DNA of 64,000 nt. Origin: Myrica gale. Its lineage: Eukaryota > Streptophyta > Magnoliopsida > Fagales > Myricaceae. Below the pieces are notes generated by a model, which was not told the origin of the DNA, searched no databases, and saw nothing but the letters and a program-made list of their open reading frames with translations. Shown here in pieces: positions 33,891 through 45,085 of this stretch (position 1 is its first letter; each line of letters starts with the position of its first letter). The stretch spans positions 8,248,501 through 8,312,500 of the forward strand of contig OZ005617.1 in the NCBI GenBank assembly GCA_963930655.1, in the 5' to 3' direction. The position numbers and the translations under genes were made by a program.

Positions 33891-34555
33891 GTGTCCGCAC
33901 ACCTTAAAAAACGTTCGCACGAATATATTTTGAATGTCATGCGCATCTTTATAATTACTGTCCGCATGTCATTGCTTAATCCAAGTTCGAACGTTTCTGT
34001 GAACAGTGCAAATGCCCTTGTTGTACGAGAATTTTATGTTTTGCTAGAAAACGAGTCAATGTCTGTACGTATAGGTCAACGGTCTGATATTGTGTTAGGT
34101 GACAAAATTTTATTTCGAGACGGTATAAAAATTCGTGCAAATATTGTTTTTGAAGTGTTCGAATGACGAGTAATGCAAGAAATTCTTCTTAGGTTCTTCT
34201 GGGAAAGAATATGATGGTTCAGGATCTTTTGGTGTATAGGGCCCACTTCTAAAATGAATTCTGAACCGTTAGATTCTTCCTAGAAGAACCTAAGAAGAAC
34301 GTAGGAAGAAGACCAAACACATCTCTTCAATGACAAACTACAATATCGTCGTGAAATATGTAGTGCGAACACGTATAATACGCGACGGAAATGTCACTCG
34401 CAATTTGAAAACCGTCCAGACTGTATAAAAAACAATCAGACGGTTTTGCCTGAGGAAAACAGTAAACCTTCAAGCAAAAATTTCCATGACACGCTTACCT
34501 GGACGAACCGCTTGTCAAAATTTTGTTGACACCTAAAGTTAGTTTTTTTGTACTG
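33891..34555. mobile_element. CACTA-like terminal region
   Basis: It contains GTCCGCA/GTTCGCACG and TAGGTGACAAAATTTTA words and ends with GTGTCAA/TTGACACCTAAAGTTAG before TTTTTTTGTACTG. The reverse complement (CAGTACAAAAAAAC...) is close to the CACTACAAGAAA termini at 52430 and 63369. The left boundary is not defined. It may be the right end of the CACTA transposon that hosts the nested insertions. Confidence 0.45.
34182..34298. mobile_element. small foldback MITE
   Basis: Arms of about 27 bp (ATTCTTCTTAGGTTCTTCTG at 34182 and its near-perfect complement ending at 34298) enclose about 60 bp. It lies inside the CACTA-like end. Confidence 0.65.
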
Positions 34556-34580
34556 CACGTACATCTTCGTATTCAATTTA

Positions 34581-34605
34581 GGTTGCGTTTGACAAAAAAA
34601 AATTA
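34581..34605 (+). repeat. left terminal inverted repeat of the Harbinger element
   Basis: It pairs with 40495-40519. Eight of the first nine bases match, followed by A-rich similarity. Confidence 0.75.
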
Positions 34606-35261
34606 CACAAAATATAGATTTGTGAAAAATTTCAGCTGAAATATGTTTGGCCGTGTAAAATATTTCAGACCACACTTATTTTTTCCGTTTCAGCCCCTAC
34701 AACTGCTGTAAAAAATTACCAATTAGACCCCCACACAATTGCAATCGTTTCTAACAAGGAGGGCATGAACAGATTTTTTCAAATTTGCTGGGTCCCATTC
34801 TGACGCTCATTAATATGGTGTTAATGTCAAATTACATAAGTGCCCACAGTTTATCATGAACAACCTGTAATGCTTTAATGGTATTTTAGGTAATTAGTCA
34901 ATCCCCCTCCTGACATACAACAAACAACCTGACCGTCAGAGGACAGTGAGATAGGCGAGGCAGGCACGCCTCATGTTTGGTCCCTGCACCCAATCACCTG
35001 TAATTAATGTTAACATCTGTTAGAATTAATTTTCACAACAGTAACAACTACAACAGCGGATAAATTAGGCGAAAAAAAACATCAAACCATATTAGAACAC
35101 ACTTTTTATTGTACAAACAACATTTCGGCCAAATTTTGAGACGCAGCCGACCAAAAGTGAATCGGATTCCTCTGCCTATAGAGAGGTCTCTTCCGCCAAG
35201 CCCATACCCTTGTGATGAGATGGAAGTTCTTCAAGTGTCTTTCTATTCATCACCTCTTCAT

Positions 35262-35698
35262 TTGTGTGTACGTGGGGCAGTAGCGGGGGAACTGGGGGGA
35301 GGATGGGGCCGAGGGGCCAGTTGAGCAAATACTGCCCAACGTGTGGCAGTAGTGGGAGATTTGTGTCTATGTGGGGCAGTAGCGGGGGAATTGGGGGGGA
35401 GAATGGGGCCGGGGGGATGGGTGAGCAAATACTGCCCAACGTGTGGCAGTAGCAGGAGTTTTGTGTTTATGTGGGGCAATAGCGGGAATTGGGGGGATGG
35501 GGCCGGGTGAGCAAATACTGCCCAATGCGTGGTAGTAGCGGGAGATTTGGGTCTATGTGGGGCAGTAGCGGGGAAATTGGAGGGAGGATGGGGCCAAGGG
35601 CTGGGTGAGCAAATACTGCCAAACGTGTTGCAGTAGCGGTAGTTTGGTGTGTATGTGGGGCAATAGCGGGGGCATTGGGGGGAGGATGGGACCAGGTG
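35262..35698. repeat. GC-rich minisatellite, about 4.5 copies
   Basis: Units of about 88-99 bp starting near 35262, 35362, 35461, 35549 and 35645. Each has TATGTGGGGCAGTAGCGGGG, a G-rich tract with GGATGGGGCCG, then GAGCAAATACTGCCCAACG. G-runs spaced 2-6 bases apart could form quadruplexes. Short proline-rich frames on the minus strand come only from this repeat. Confidence 0.9.
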
Positions 35699-36872
35699 AT
35701 CTAGATTCTTATCTGTCCCCCCTCCATTTTATGGCCAGTTAGATTCTTCTGAATACATTTCGAAATCACTGAGGAAATGAAGTGGACTGCTTCAAACTAG
35801 TACTTGCATCCCAGTCTACATAGAAGTTGGATTTCTCAACTGTTGTGGTAGTAATTCATGTCTCATTCCCTCCAAAGATAGAACTAGGAGATGACATTTG
35901 TTCCCCAAGTTGTGAATTGTGATGATACAGGATGGTCATGAAACCATCCAAGATCCACACACACATATATAAAGCTTGTTTCTCTGGTCATGCAAAGCCA
36001 AGTTACACACTCTGGCATCTTTTTGGGAACATACATAAAAGTAATACGGCATGTATTGGGTAGATAAAATTTAGACAGTTGCCAGAATGTAGTTTGATTT
36101 TCTCGGCCAACAATCAAGTTGGGCAATCCAGACACATGACCAAGGAGTAATACATATTATGCTGGTTTAATTCTAAATGAATTCTAACAAAGAATAAAAG
36201 ATGTTACCAGCCTCATATGGCTTTTTGAATGCTAGGGGGCCTCACCACCATTCTGTCTGCATTAATTTGCGTTGACAACAGTAGTTCTGTCCATAACTCT
36301 TACCTTATATCATAAGAAAAGTTGATATACATCTACAGTCATCCAATCATTTGCTAAAGTTGAAAAACAAGTCGACTGAAGGAACATCAACTACATTGTT
36401 TATATATCAAACATCAAATGGCTAACATCTGCAGTCTGCAGGTCATCATATCAAATCAGACCAGTAACTTTTGATTTGTTATCCAAATCAAATTAGTTTT
36501 GTAGTCATTTAAGAGAACTGCTAGTACATGACAATCACTAATTAGGATCCTTTCCCCACATGCACTAGATCATAAAAAGTTGAGACTTTTGTAACTAACT
36601 TATCCATCAACCATGTGCAGCGGTGCTTTCTAAGATCTGGGAAGTTGTTGTCCGATCCATTCAACACTTCTTCTTCAGTTCCAACGTCTCAGGTAAGACA
36701 TTTGTTTCTCGTCCTTGTGTATTTACTTGGATCCTTGTTTTTTTAATGGCATGCTGGTATGTTATTGGTTGTTGTTTCTGTAAATAATGTTAATAGCATG
36801 TTCCTATGTTGGATTTCGTTGGGTTATTGCAATTTTTTTATTGGATTGTTCGTATCTCTATAGAATCCACGA

Positions 36873-37896
36873 ATGAGTTGGCACCCTGAAAATGTCCAAA
36901 ATTTGATCTACGTATTGATAGATGAGTATAATGAGAAGAGGTTTGTGGATGGCAAACCAAAAGACTCGAAACTGTGGCAGGAAATAGCACAAAAATTGGA
37001 CATCCCAAACTACCCAAGGCTATCGGCAACTCAAGTGACGGGAAAAGTTAATGCATTAAAACAAGATTATAGGGCCCTCCAATTTCTGAAAGAGCAAATT
37101 GGTGTCGGGTGGAATGAAGAAAAGGGCACTGTTGATGCTGATGACGCTTGGTGGGAGCTAAAGTACGAGGTATACATTCACGACGTGCCAATAGCATATA
37201 GCTATATTTCCTTACATGTTCAGCAATAAAACTAATACATATTAATTTCAATACCTTACTTGACTGTCACTTTTGTGATTTCAGGCGAACCCAAATATAT
37301 CCAAATTCAAAAATAAGGGCCTTCAAAACTATCCCAAGCTACATCTGTTTTCCGGTACTAGTACTGCCTCTGGGGCCCTAAGCCAATCCTCTGTCCAGAG
37401 GGCACCTAAGCTTGAGGAATGTGCGCGGCGGGAGAACGCGGTCCGTCATAGGGCCGGGTACATGGATCCAGAGCATATCGCTTCCGGTGTTGGTGTCAAC
37501 CTTAGTTATGTCGGGGTGCAGTCTATGGACACGGGCTCTGGTTCCAGGAAGCGGGAATTTGCTGTAGTTACGGGCGCTCGACAACGTCGTAAAACCAAGC
37601 CCACTTCTAAGGAACTACACTATGATGAGATGAGAGATTTCATCAAGGGACGGCGGGATAGAGACGATGCGAGCAGTAGCAGCCAATTTGGAGGTATGAA
37701 GGAGTGCATTGCCGCACTTCAGAATTTGAATCCAAGGTTGCCCAAAGAACAATTCGTAGTGGTTGTAAGGTATCTAATTGCGGATTGTGACATCCAAGAA
37801 GCCTTCCTAGCGATGGATGACGATTTAAAGGGTGACTGGGCACGCTATGTCAAACGATGCCACCTTTGTAGTTTGGATCACGATTTTTTAGGATGA
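36873..37896 (+). CDS. Harbinger Myb/SANT-like DNA-binding protein, two exons
   Basis: The accessory protein of PIF/Harbinger elements, thought to bring the transposase to the nucleus and the element ends. Exon 1 is 36873-37169 (99 codons), the intron 37170-37284 (GT...CAG, phase 0) and exon 2 37285-37896, giving 302 residues with no stop. Residues 1-99 hold the Myb/SANT-like domain (W at 3, LWQEIAQKL, QVTGKVNALKQDY, WWELKYE). A basic, serine-rich centre follows (RQRRKTKPTSK near 175-185). The C-terminus has an acidic AFLAMDDDLKGDWARYV motif common in this group. It is the most intact gene in the window. The transposase just downstream is broken. Confidence 0.88.
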
Positions 37897-38346
37897 GTTG
37901 TTTATGTGCTATTTAGCCTTTGTAATTGGGCATGTTAGTCCTTGATGTGTTAGACTTGCTTGTTATGTGTTTATCATTGGACTTTGATGTGAAATGTTGG
38001 ACCTTCGTGTTAATGGGATGACTAGTTTACGATTTGCGGATTTGTTATTCTACGTTCCTTTTTTGGTCTTTATATGGTAATTAATGTTGATTTATAAGGT
38101 TGTCTTATAACGTTTGCTCTGTTTTATGCTTATTATGTCCGCAGCGAGGAATCAGAATTAAGAATAAGGAGTTTTGGTAAGGTATTTGCATGTCAAAAAT
38201 TTTAGCTGAGGAATTTATTTAAATATCGTTGTCGTGGCCTTACCATGTCGTCCTTACGCAAATTTTCCCTATATCTCTTCTTATTTATCTCGGATGCACC
38301 TTATTCGTTTATGCAGGTCTATTCTTTTTGCTCAAAGTCGAAATCC

Positions 38347-39744
38347 ATGGACCCCTTCAATGCCGGTAGCTCGAACCCAACCAGATCAAACCGAAGGGAT
38401 GATAATTCGAACGACGATTTCCAAGAACAATTGATTATTGCATACTTTTATCTCCAATCTGAACACAGGAGAAGGCGTTCACGGAGGTTGCGTATGTGGC
38501 CTATGGGATTATCGGGTGCTGAGTATATTGAGCAGGTTCTTAACAACCTGAATCCAACTAATTGGATATGGCAGTTTCACATGGGACCGAGTGTATTTCA
38601 GCTACTAGCCGATACACTTGTAGAAGAAGGGCAATACGAGCCTACGAGAGGCATGACTGTAGAGGAGCTTTGGCCATGTGTATGAAGGTAATCGGATTCG
38701 AGACCACCCATCGGATGATTTCAGATCGATTTTGTCGTTCGCTTCAAACAGTGAACAAGTGTGTCCACAACATCCTGGACGCAATGTTAAACGTGGGCCA
38801 TCAAATTATACGACCTCGACACATTATAGGTGTGGTGGACCCGCACATTTCTAGAAATCCAAAGTACAACCTTTGGTTCAGGGTAAGTGATTTTTACATT
38901 CCCGATCTATAATACCTTTCAATAGCGTTGAATTTGCATGAAATTGTTGATAGTCATTTTACTTGCAGAACTGTATAGGGGCCCTTGATAGGACACATGT
39001 GATCGCAGATGGCGTACCCCCCGGAACTACATAATGCATTTCATAATAGGAATAGGTATTTGTCACAGAATGTCCTAGCAATTTGTGATTTCAATATGCT
39101 ATTCACATACGTCTATCCTGGGTGGGAAGGGTCTGCACATGATAACCGCATATTGACAGACGCCTTCACCAGGCCATAATTAGGATTTCCTGTCCCCCAC
39201 CAAGTACGAAGCTTCAACATAGTTTAGCTACAATAGTATGACTAAGAAAAGCGTAACTCTCTATTAATGTGTTTTCTACAGGGTACTTTTACGTCGTTGA
39301 TTCAGGCTACCCCTACAAACACGGATTCCTCCCTCCATACAAGGGGAGCAGTATCACTTGAGCTCTTTCGTTGGGAAAGAAGTACCAAGGGGACCCAGGG
39401 AATTGTTCAATCCCAACAATAGCTCGCTGCGAAATGTAATAGAAAGATCCTTTGGGATGCTAAAAAAGCGGTGCAAGCTTTTGAAGAAAATGACTACTTT
39501 TAAATTGAACAGGCAAGCACAGCTGGTCACGGCAAGTTGTGTGGTTAACAACTTCATAAGGTTGAATGATGTAGACGACAAGATTTTTTGTCGTTATGCT
39601 AACCCAAATCGTGGCGTGGGCTCGGATTCATCATCCAACAGTGTTGGCGACGTAAATGCTCCAGATAGTGAGAATATACCTTCAATGCTAGCGATGCGCG
39701 ACCACATTGCTGAGAATATGTGGACTGCTACTGGGGGCATTTGA
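38347..39744 (+). pseudogene. PIF/Harbinger DDE transposase, disabled
   Basis: The first ATG in frame is 38347 (MDPFNAG). Recognisable blocks: an N-terminal FHMGPSVFQLLADTL segment; a one-base frameshift near 38670 into LAMCMKVIGFETTHRMISDRF; an intron 38883-38968; CIGALDRTHV, where the conserved sequence has G after the first catalytic Asp; a second shift near 39030; GWEGSAHDNRIL with the second Asp; a stop at about 39178; an intron about 39204-39281; YVVDSGYPYKHGFLPPYKG; a third shift near 39350; then NSSLRNVIERSFG with the catalytic Glu. All three acidic residues survive, but the reading frame is lost at four places. Confidence 0.88.
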
Positions 39745-39924
39745 TATATTTTGTTGACCTTTTTCTGAATCAGTTGAACATCTTTTTGAACACGAAACTG
39801 TCGGCATATTTGACACTGTCAGACTGTATTCGCATTAATTTGCATTCTCATATTTGAAGAAACCAGCAGAAGACAACAATCAAATTAGAAGTACATATAG
39901 TTCTCATTTAATCCACCGGGGGGC

Positions 39925-40080
39925 TTGAGGAAAACAAGCCGAATGGAGGAGGGTGGGCCGGGTGGAAAACAAGCCGAATGAAAAAGGGGAACAGGGTGGA
40001 AAAAAAACCCAATGAAAAAGGGGAGCCGGGGAAAAAAGGGAACGGTGGGGCCGGGGGAAAGAGGCGGAATGGGGGATGGG
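39925..40080. repeat. short G-rich tandem repeat near the Harbinger right end
   Basis: Roughly four copies of a 35-40-bp unit with GGTGGAAAACAAGCCGAATG or GAAAAAGGGG. It mirrors the G-rich repeat at the left side of the same element. Confidence 0.7.
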
Positions 40081-40724
40081 GTTAAAGGAATGATATTATT
40101 TTTTAACAAAAGAAACACATCAAACCCGTGTGTTACACTTGCGAATGTGTTAAAGTAGTTACTACACGCTGGTGACCAAAATAAAAAAAAAAAATTTAAC
40201 GAGGGGAGGGGGACCACCGAAGCAGCACGTCACTTTTGTCATTTTGCATCATGCGAATTGTTCAGGGATGGATTTTATATTTTTAAAGTTTTTTTCTTAC
40301 CATTTAATATAAATATTAAATTATATTTTCTCTCAAATACACTCATCCCAAACAAACACCCAATCATTATCAATTATTCTTAGTCTAATATTTTCTAACA
40401 TTTATACATACACACTTTAAAAATTTTAACACATTTTACAATCTTTAATAACATCTTTTTTTATCAAAAAGTACCAAAATTCTGCAAAGCATGAAAAATT
40501 TTGTTTTTCCAACGCACCCTTAGTAAGTTAAGATCTTGATAGACGAAGTACCCAAAGTCACATAATTATCATTGAAATTATAAGAATGCGTATTCATTAT
40601 AATAACTAGCTAGATACAAATGAGTTCTATTTACATGACTTACCTCAACTCTAGAGAGTGGTATTGTGCCTTCTCTCAAGAGTTTTCAAAACACTAGATT
40701 AGTTTTTTTTTTCTTTTGCCTGTA

Positions 40725-41530
40725 ACGCCCGTGGGAGGAGCGCCTCTTCTCCGCCGCTCGTGCTCTTCCCACCCCCCATCCCTCCATAGCTCCCCTCTCC
40801 ACCCCTTCACAGATCTAGCCTTTTTCTTGGTTTTTCTTTTGCTTCTTCTGCCGGTGTAGTTTTTTTCTTTTTGGTTTTTTGTTCGTGACTTTGGTTTTTA
40901 GATCTAGGCGTTTTGGCTCATTTTCGGTGGACACCGCCCAACTAGTTGTCTTCTCCACCACCAGGCGATAATAGACGTTCTGTTCCCGCCCCATTTGGCC
41001 GGCGCGTTCTGGTCCACGCGCGCGCGTGGATCTCACGCGTCTGGTTTAGTTCTTCATTTTTAGGCCTCTTTCGGTTGTCTTTGAAAGCCACGCGCCACTT
41101 GGATGGATTCCCCTGCCTCTGGTGATTCCAACGCCTCCAAGTTGGTGTCTCTCCGACCGCGCTCACGCGCCTCTTGTCTCTGTCGCGCGTTTCCCGGCAC
41201 AGTCGGTGTTTGGCTCTCTCGCGTCTTCTTGATGGTGCTTTGATTCTAGCGGGGTGTTGTTGCTTTTGTTGTGTTGTACTGTAATTTGTATTTGGCCTAT
41301 GTGTTGGTCTTTATTTTTCTTTTGTGTGTAGTTGTTTCCAGCTCCGCGGTGGGCTTTGCTGATTCTTTGTAAATCTTTTTCAGCCCTCTGTTGGGGCTTT
41401 GTAATGCCCAGGTTGTTTGCGCTTTCACTACTAGCCCATCTAGATTTCTGTGGCTTGTCTGCTGTTATCGGCCACCGCACCCTCTACCTAGCACGGCGCA
41501 TATAGCCCATCTAGATTTCTGTGGCTTGAT
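40725..41530. other. GC-rich block of unknown origin
   Basis: Base composition differs sharply from its surroundings. It contains an 18-bp palindrome TCCACGCGCGCGCGTGGA (41013-41030) and a perfect 26-bp direct repeat (41432-41457 and 41503-41528, core CCCATCTAGATTTCTGTGGC) 45 bp apart. Pyrimidine-rich parts with GATCTAG words look like an untranslated leader of a gene or LINE. No protein could be assigned; arginine-rich minus-strand frames follow from composition alone. Confidence 0.5.
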
Positions 41531-41832
41531 CATTCTGTCTAGAATTATATTGACGTAGTTGGTGAAGCCCATGTTCTGGCCAATGGACAATTAACAAATA
41601 TCCAATATGTCACGTCAATTTTAAAGTAGCTAATAAAAACTTAAAAAGAAAAATAATTAAAAAGAAAATAAGTAGTTCGCCCAAAAACTAAACTGAAATG
41701 TTTTCAAAAGTAAATCAAAATTAAAAATATTATAAAAGCAACTAATTAAATAAAGGAAAAAGGAATTTTAGTAGAAAATTGGAGAACTGGCCAAATGTAA
41801 AAAAAAAATAACAGACAAGCAAAACAGAACAA

Positions 41833-43085
41833 CGGTTTATGGTGACCAACACAATATGGTTAAAAGAGATTTTGCTCACTAGAGGCTCTTTTTAATTAGG
41901 CCTACCTAAAATAAAGAATCCATTAAATGCTCGCTTTTAGTCATTTGTGACTATGGAGAATCAGTGGTCATTAAATGTAATCAAGCTACGAAGTGTTTGA
42001 CGAGAATTTTGGTTGAAATATAAAATTCAAGTTTTGACCAATTGTATGGTGGATAATTTGCTAAATGTCGTCACAAAACAGTCGGAGTATTTTAGACTAC
42101 AAAATTGGACAATAGAATAGAGTAAAGTGGTGGAAATTGTGACTTTTTATGACCATTCTCATTGACCATAAAACATCTCGTGACCACAAACAACAGGATG
42201 CCGAGAAATATGTTTTGGTCATTGCAGCCCGATTTTTGGTGTCTAACGCAATATGATTAAAAAAAGAATGTGGTCACTATTGGCTCTTTTTAGGCCGACC
42301 AAAAAAAAACCATTAAATGTCTACTTTTAGTTACTTGTGACAATGAAGAATCGATCGTCATTGAAAGTACTCAAGCTACGAAGTGTTTGACGAGAATTTT
42401 GGTTGAAATATAAAATTCAAGTTTTGACCAATCTTTTGGTGGATAAGTAGCTAAATGGCGTCACAAAATAGTTAGAGTATTTGAGACTGCAAAATTGGAC
42501 AATAGAATAAAGTAAGGTGGTGGAAATTGTGACTTTTTATGACCATTCGCATTGATCATAAGAAATCTCGTGACCACAACTAACATGATGAAGAGAAATA
42601 TGTTTCGGTCACTGCACCCCGATTTATGGTGACCAACGCAATATGGTTAAAAAGAGATGTTGGTCACTATATACTCTTTTTACTTAGGCTGACCCATAAA
42701 AAAAAATTCATTGAATGTTTACTTTTAGTCACTCGTGACAATGGGAAATCGATGGTCATTAAATGTAATCAAGCTAAGAATTGTTTGACGAGAATTTTGG
42801 TTGAAATATAAAATTCAAGTTTTGACCACTTTTTTGGTGGATAATTAGCTAAATGTCGTCACAAAATAAAAACAGTATTTGAGACTACAAAATTGGACAA
42901 TAGAATAGAGTAAAGTGGTGGAAATTGCGACTTTTTATGACAATTCTCATTGACCAGAAAAAGTTTCGTGACGACAAATAACATAATGACGAGAAATATT
43001 TTTGGTCACTACAACTCGATTTATGGTGACCAATGCAATATGGTCAAACAAAATTTGGTCACTATAGTCCCTTTTTGTTGTAGTA
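41833..43085. repeat. tandem ~395-bp repeat ending in a CACTA-like terminus
   Basis: Three full units start at 41833, 42231 and 42621, and a partial one starts at 43018. Unit lengths are 398, 390 and 397 bp. Each begins GGTTTATGGTGACCAACGCA or similar and contains TTGACGAGAATTTTGGTTGA. The last unit runs into TTTTTGTTGTAGT, the complement of a CACTACAACAAA-type end with the final base changed. No left terminus was found. Confidence 0.8.
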
Positions 43086-43161
43086 TTCTGTGCTTGTTAT
43101 CCAAACATAATCAGTGACATAAATTTATATGCAAACAAGCAGGAAATCTATTGCTTCTTAC

Positions 43162-43414
43162 CACCATAATATCTCATACCAAATGCATTCTCTGCTCGAT
43201 ACCTACAGATTCGCATCACCACATAGAGAAAAATTAAAAAGTAAAATAGCATAAGTTGGCCCCTGATAATTTCTTAGAGCAGTTTATATGATTTTAGAAA
43301 AGTTAAGTACCAATTTTGATGATTACCATTGACACCATTAGGAATTTTTCGGAAATCATCAATCCCTAGAGCTATCTATGTGGAATTAAAGGAACAGGGA
43401 TCGGTTCCAACAAG
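43162..43414 (-). pseudogene. PYD2: dihydropyrimidinase (PYD2-like) fragment, two exons
   Basis: Dihydropyrimidinase catalyses the second step of uracil and thymine breakdown. Exon 43327-43414 follows an acceptor TTTTTTGCAG and reads LVGTDPCSFNST, stop, then [13 protein letters not shown]. It ends at a GTAATC donor with the split codon completed by exon 43162-43202 (acceptor CTGTAG), which reads GIEQRMHLV, stop, then DIMV, ending at a GTAAGA donor. Order, phase and wording match the C-terminal half of plant dihydropyrimidinase (LVGTDHC, then FNSTQ, then [27 protein letters not shown]). CAG to TAG and TGG to TGA changes kill it. The next exon is replaced by the CACTA-like repeat ending at 43085. 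Confidence 0.8.
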
Positions 43415-44862
43415 CTGCAAAAAAGTTAAACTATCCTGAGAAACAAATTCACATATCTTCATAAAACAAATATATTAAAGTCAAGTCTTTGGCAATCAGA
43501 CTGATTGAAACAAAGTGATAATGGATCTCTGATTGTATATAGTTTGCTTATAGCACATAATTAGGAGAACATTCTCGAAACTGCATCTCCAGAGAATTGT
43601 GATTAAAATCTGAGTAATGGATAAAAAGAACACCAACATTCTTCCTAGCAACCAATTTGAAATCTCATGGAAAGGAACTGCAACAAAATACAGATACCAA
43701 ATTAGCAAGTAAACTGACTCAAAGTTGCAAACAGTCAGCGAGTTTGAAGGTCTTCCGTCAAAAAATCATTCTCTGAAATAACATTGTTACTTATATCGGG
43801 AACATATATCGTTCGAGATCATATATCGTCAGCGAGAATTGTTAACGGCAATCAGTTGCGAGAATTGTCAACGGCAAGAATCTTGCAAATTCGGGAACAT
43901 ATATTGCCAGCTTATTTCCAAATCCCAGAGACATATATCGTCAGCTATTTTCCAAATCACATAGAGTAAAAAAACCTAGCCTGAAAAAGTTCATCTTTGT
44001 TTGATGGAGCAACTGAGTTATACCCAAATCACAAAGACTTTTGACAAAGTGATCCCAGGTTTCTGAGATTTCGACTAAGCTACAACTTTCCCGAACTTTT
44101 TTCACCGGAGATCCTTGACGAGCAAGAAGATTGTGGTTGGACAAAATATTGCACTATAAAATCGTTGGCGATGACCACCTTCGTCGGTTCTAGGATCTGT
44201 CTTGACGGCCCCAAGCGATGGAGGAAAGGTGACTCGGTTACCAAGGCACTCACAATGGCTGGTTCATCGATGTAGTGTGGAGATGGAAATTAGAATTCTA
44301 AGAGTGCTACAGTAATTTCGATTTGGACATTAGCCGACCAGGAAGCAGACGCTGGCTTGCGGTCGAGCTGTGCGAATCTTCAACTTCGACGAGTTTGGCT
44401 GAGCGGTGGAAGAAGTGTGCGCTTTAGCACTAATATAGGGCGGGGAGTCAAAAAGGATTTTAGCGCCGAATGAAATTTTCTCTCTTAGTTGGCGCTAAAA
44501 CGAATCGTTAGAGCTAAATTTTTTATATTCTTCAATAATTCGATCATGTTAGACATATAAATCAATGTTTTTTTATTTTTTCTTCTTATTTAATTGTGAA
44601 ACAATATTTATATCACAATATATAAGTTATTTCTTTGTTACTCTTTAATATAGAGATAAACTAAATATATTAAGTCTTTATTTATATATATTTATAAAGT
44701 TAAATAATTGTCTTTTTATTTTTCTTCTTCTGATAGTTGTCAACAAATATTTATATCACAATATAAAATTTATTTTATTATTACACTCTAATTAAAGTTA
44801 TACTAAATATATGAATTGAGATATTTTAGCATTAAGTGACTTATAATTAATCACCAAATGCT
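43415..44862. other. non-coding interval right of the PYD2-like exons
   Basis: No further exon was recognised. Short repeats of CATATATCGTCAGC occur at about 43803-43945. The 44100-44440 part is richer in G+C and may belong to the CACTA-like element that ends at 45085. Confidence 0.4.
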
Positions 44863-45085
44863 GCTAAAGGTGTAACCTACAGCGGCGGTTACTGTGACCG
44901 CCGCTGTAGATACCCAATTTCTAACAGTGTTTGTTCACAAACGCTGCTAGAAATTACACCTATAGCGGTTATCAGAGTGACCGCTGTTGTAGGTTACACA
45001 TTTATCAGCTTTTTTTACAAGCACTGTAATCGAACTTTTAGCGGCGTTTGTAAATAGACCGCCGCTAAAGACTTTTTTTGTAGTG
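44863..45085. mobile_element. CACTA-type terminus with GCGGCGGT subterminal repeats
   Basis: The right end reads CGCCGCTAAAGACTTTTTTTGTAGTG, i.e. CACTACAAAAAAAG inverted. The subterminal part has direct and inverted GCGGCGGT or AGCGGT motifs, including a perfect 13-bp-arm hairpin at 44877-44909 (arm CTACAGCGGCGGT) and a weaker one near 44970-45000. Such arrays bind TnpA-type proteins in CACTA elements. The left end was not found. Confidence 0.65.

Larger units (their letters stand above)
34581..40519 (+). mobile_element. PIF/Harbinger transposon
   Basis: Terminal inverted repeats GGTTGCGTTTGAC (34581) and GGGTGCGTTGGA (complement, ending 40519), flanked by TTA on both sides (34578-34580 and 40520-40522), the canonical target duplication of this superfamily. 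It carries the two expected genes in the same orientation: a Myb-like DNA-binding protein and a DDE transposase. It is larger than usual partly because of GC-rich tandem repeats near both ends. Confidence 0.88.

Noticed and set aside
35176..35479. Proline-rich minus-strand frames
   Set aside because: Generated entirely by the GC-rich minisatellite units.
36838..37251. Minus-strand frames over the Myb-like gene
   Set aside because: Antisense of the well-supported plus-strand exon.
40815..41480. Arginine/lysine-rich minus-strand frames
   Set aside because: Explained by base composition of the GC-rich block; no domain or consistent start.
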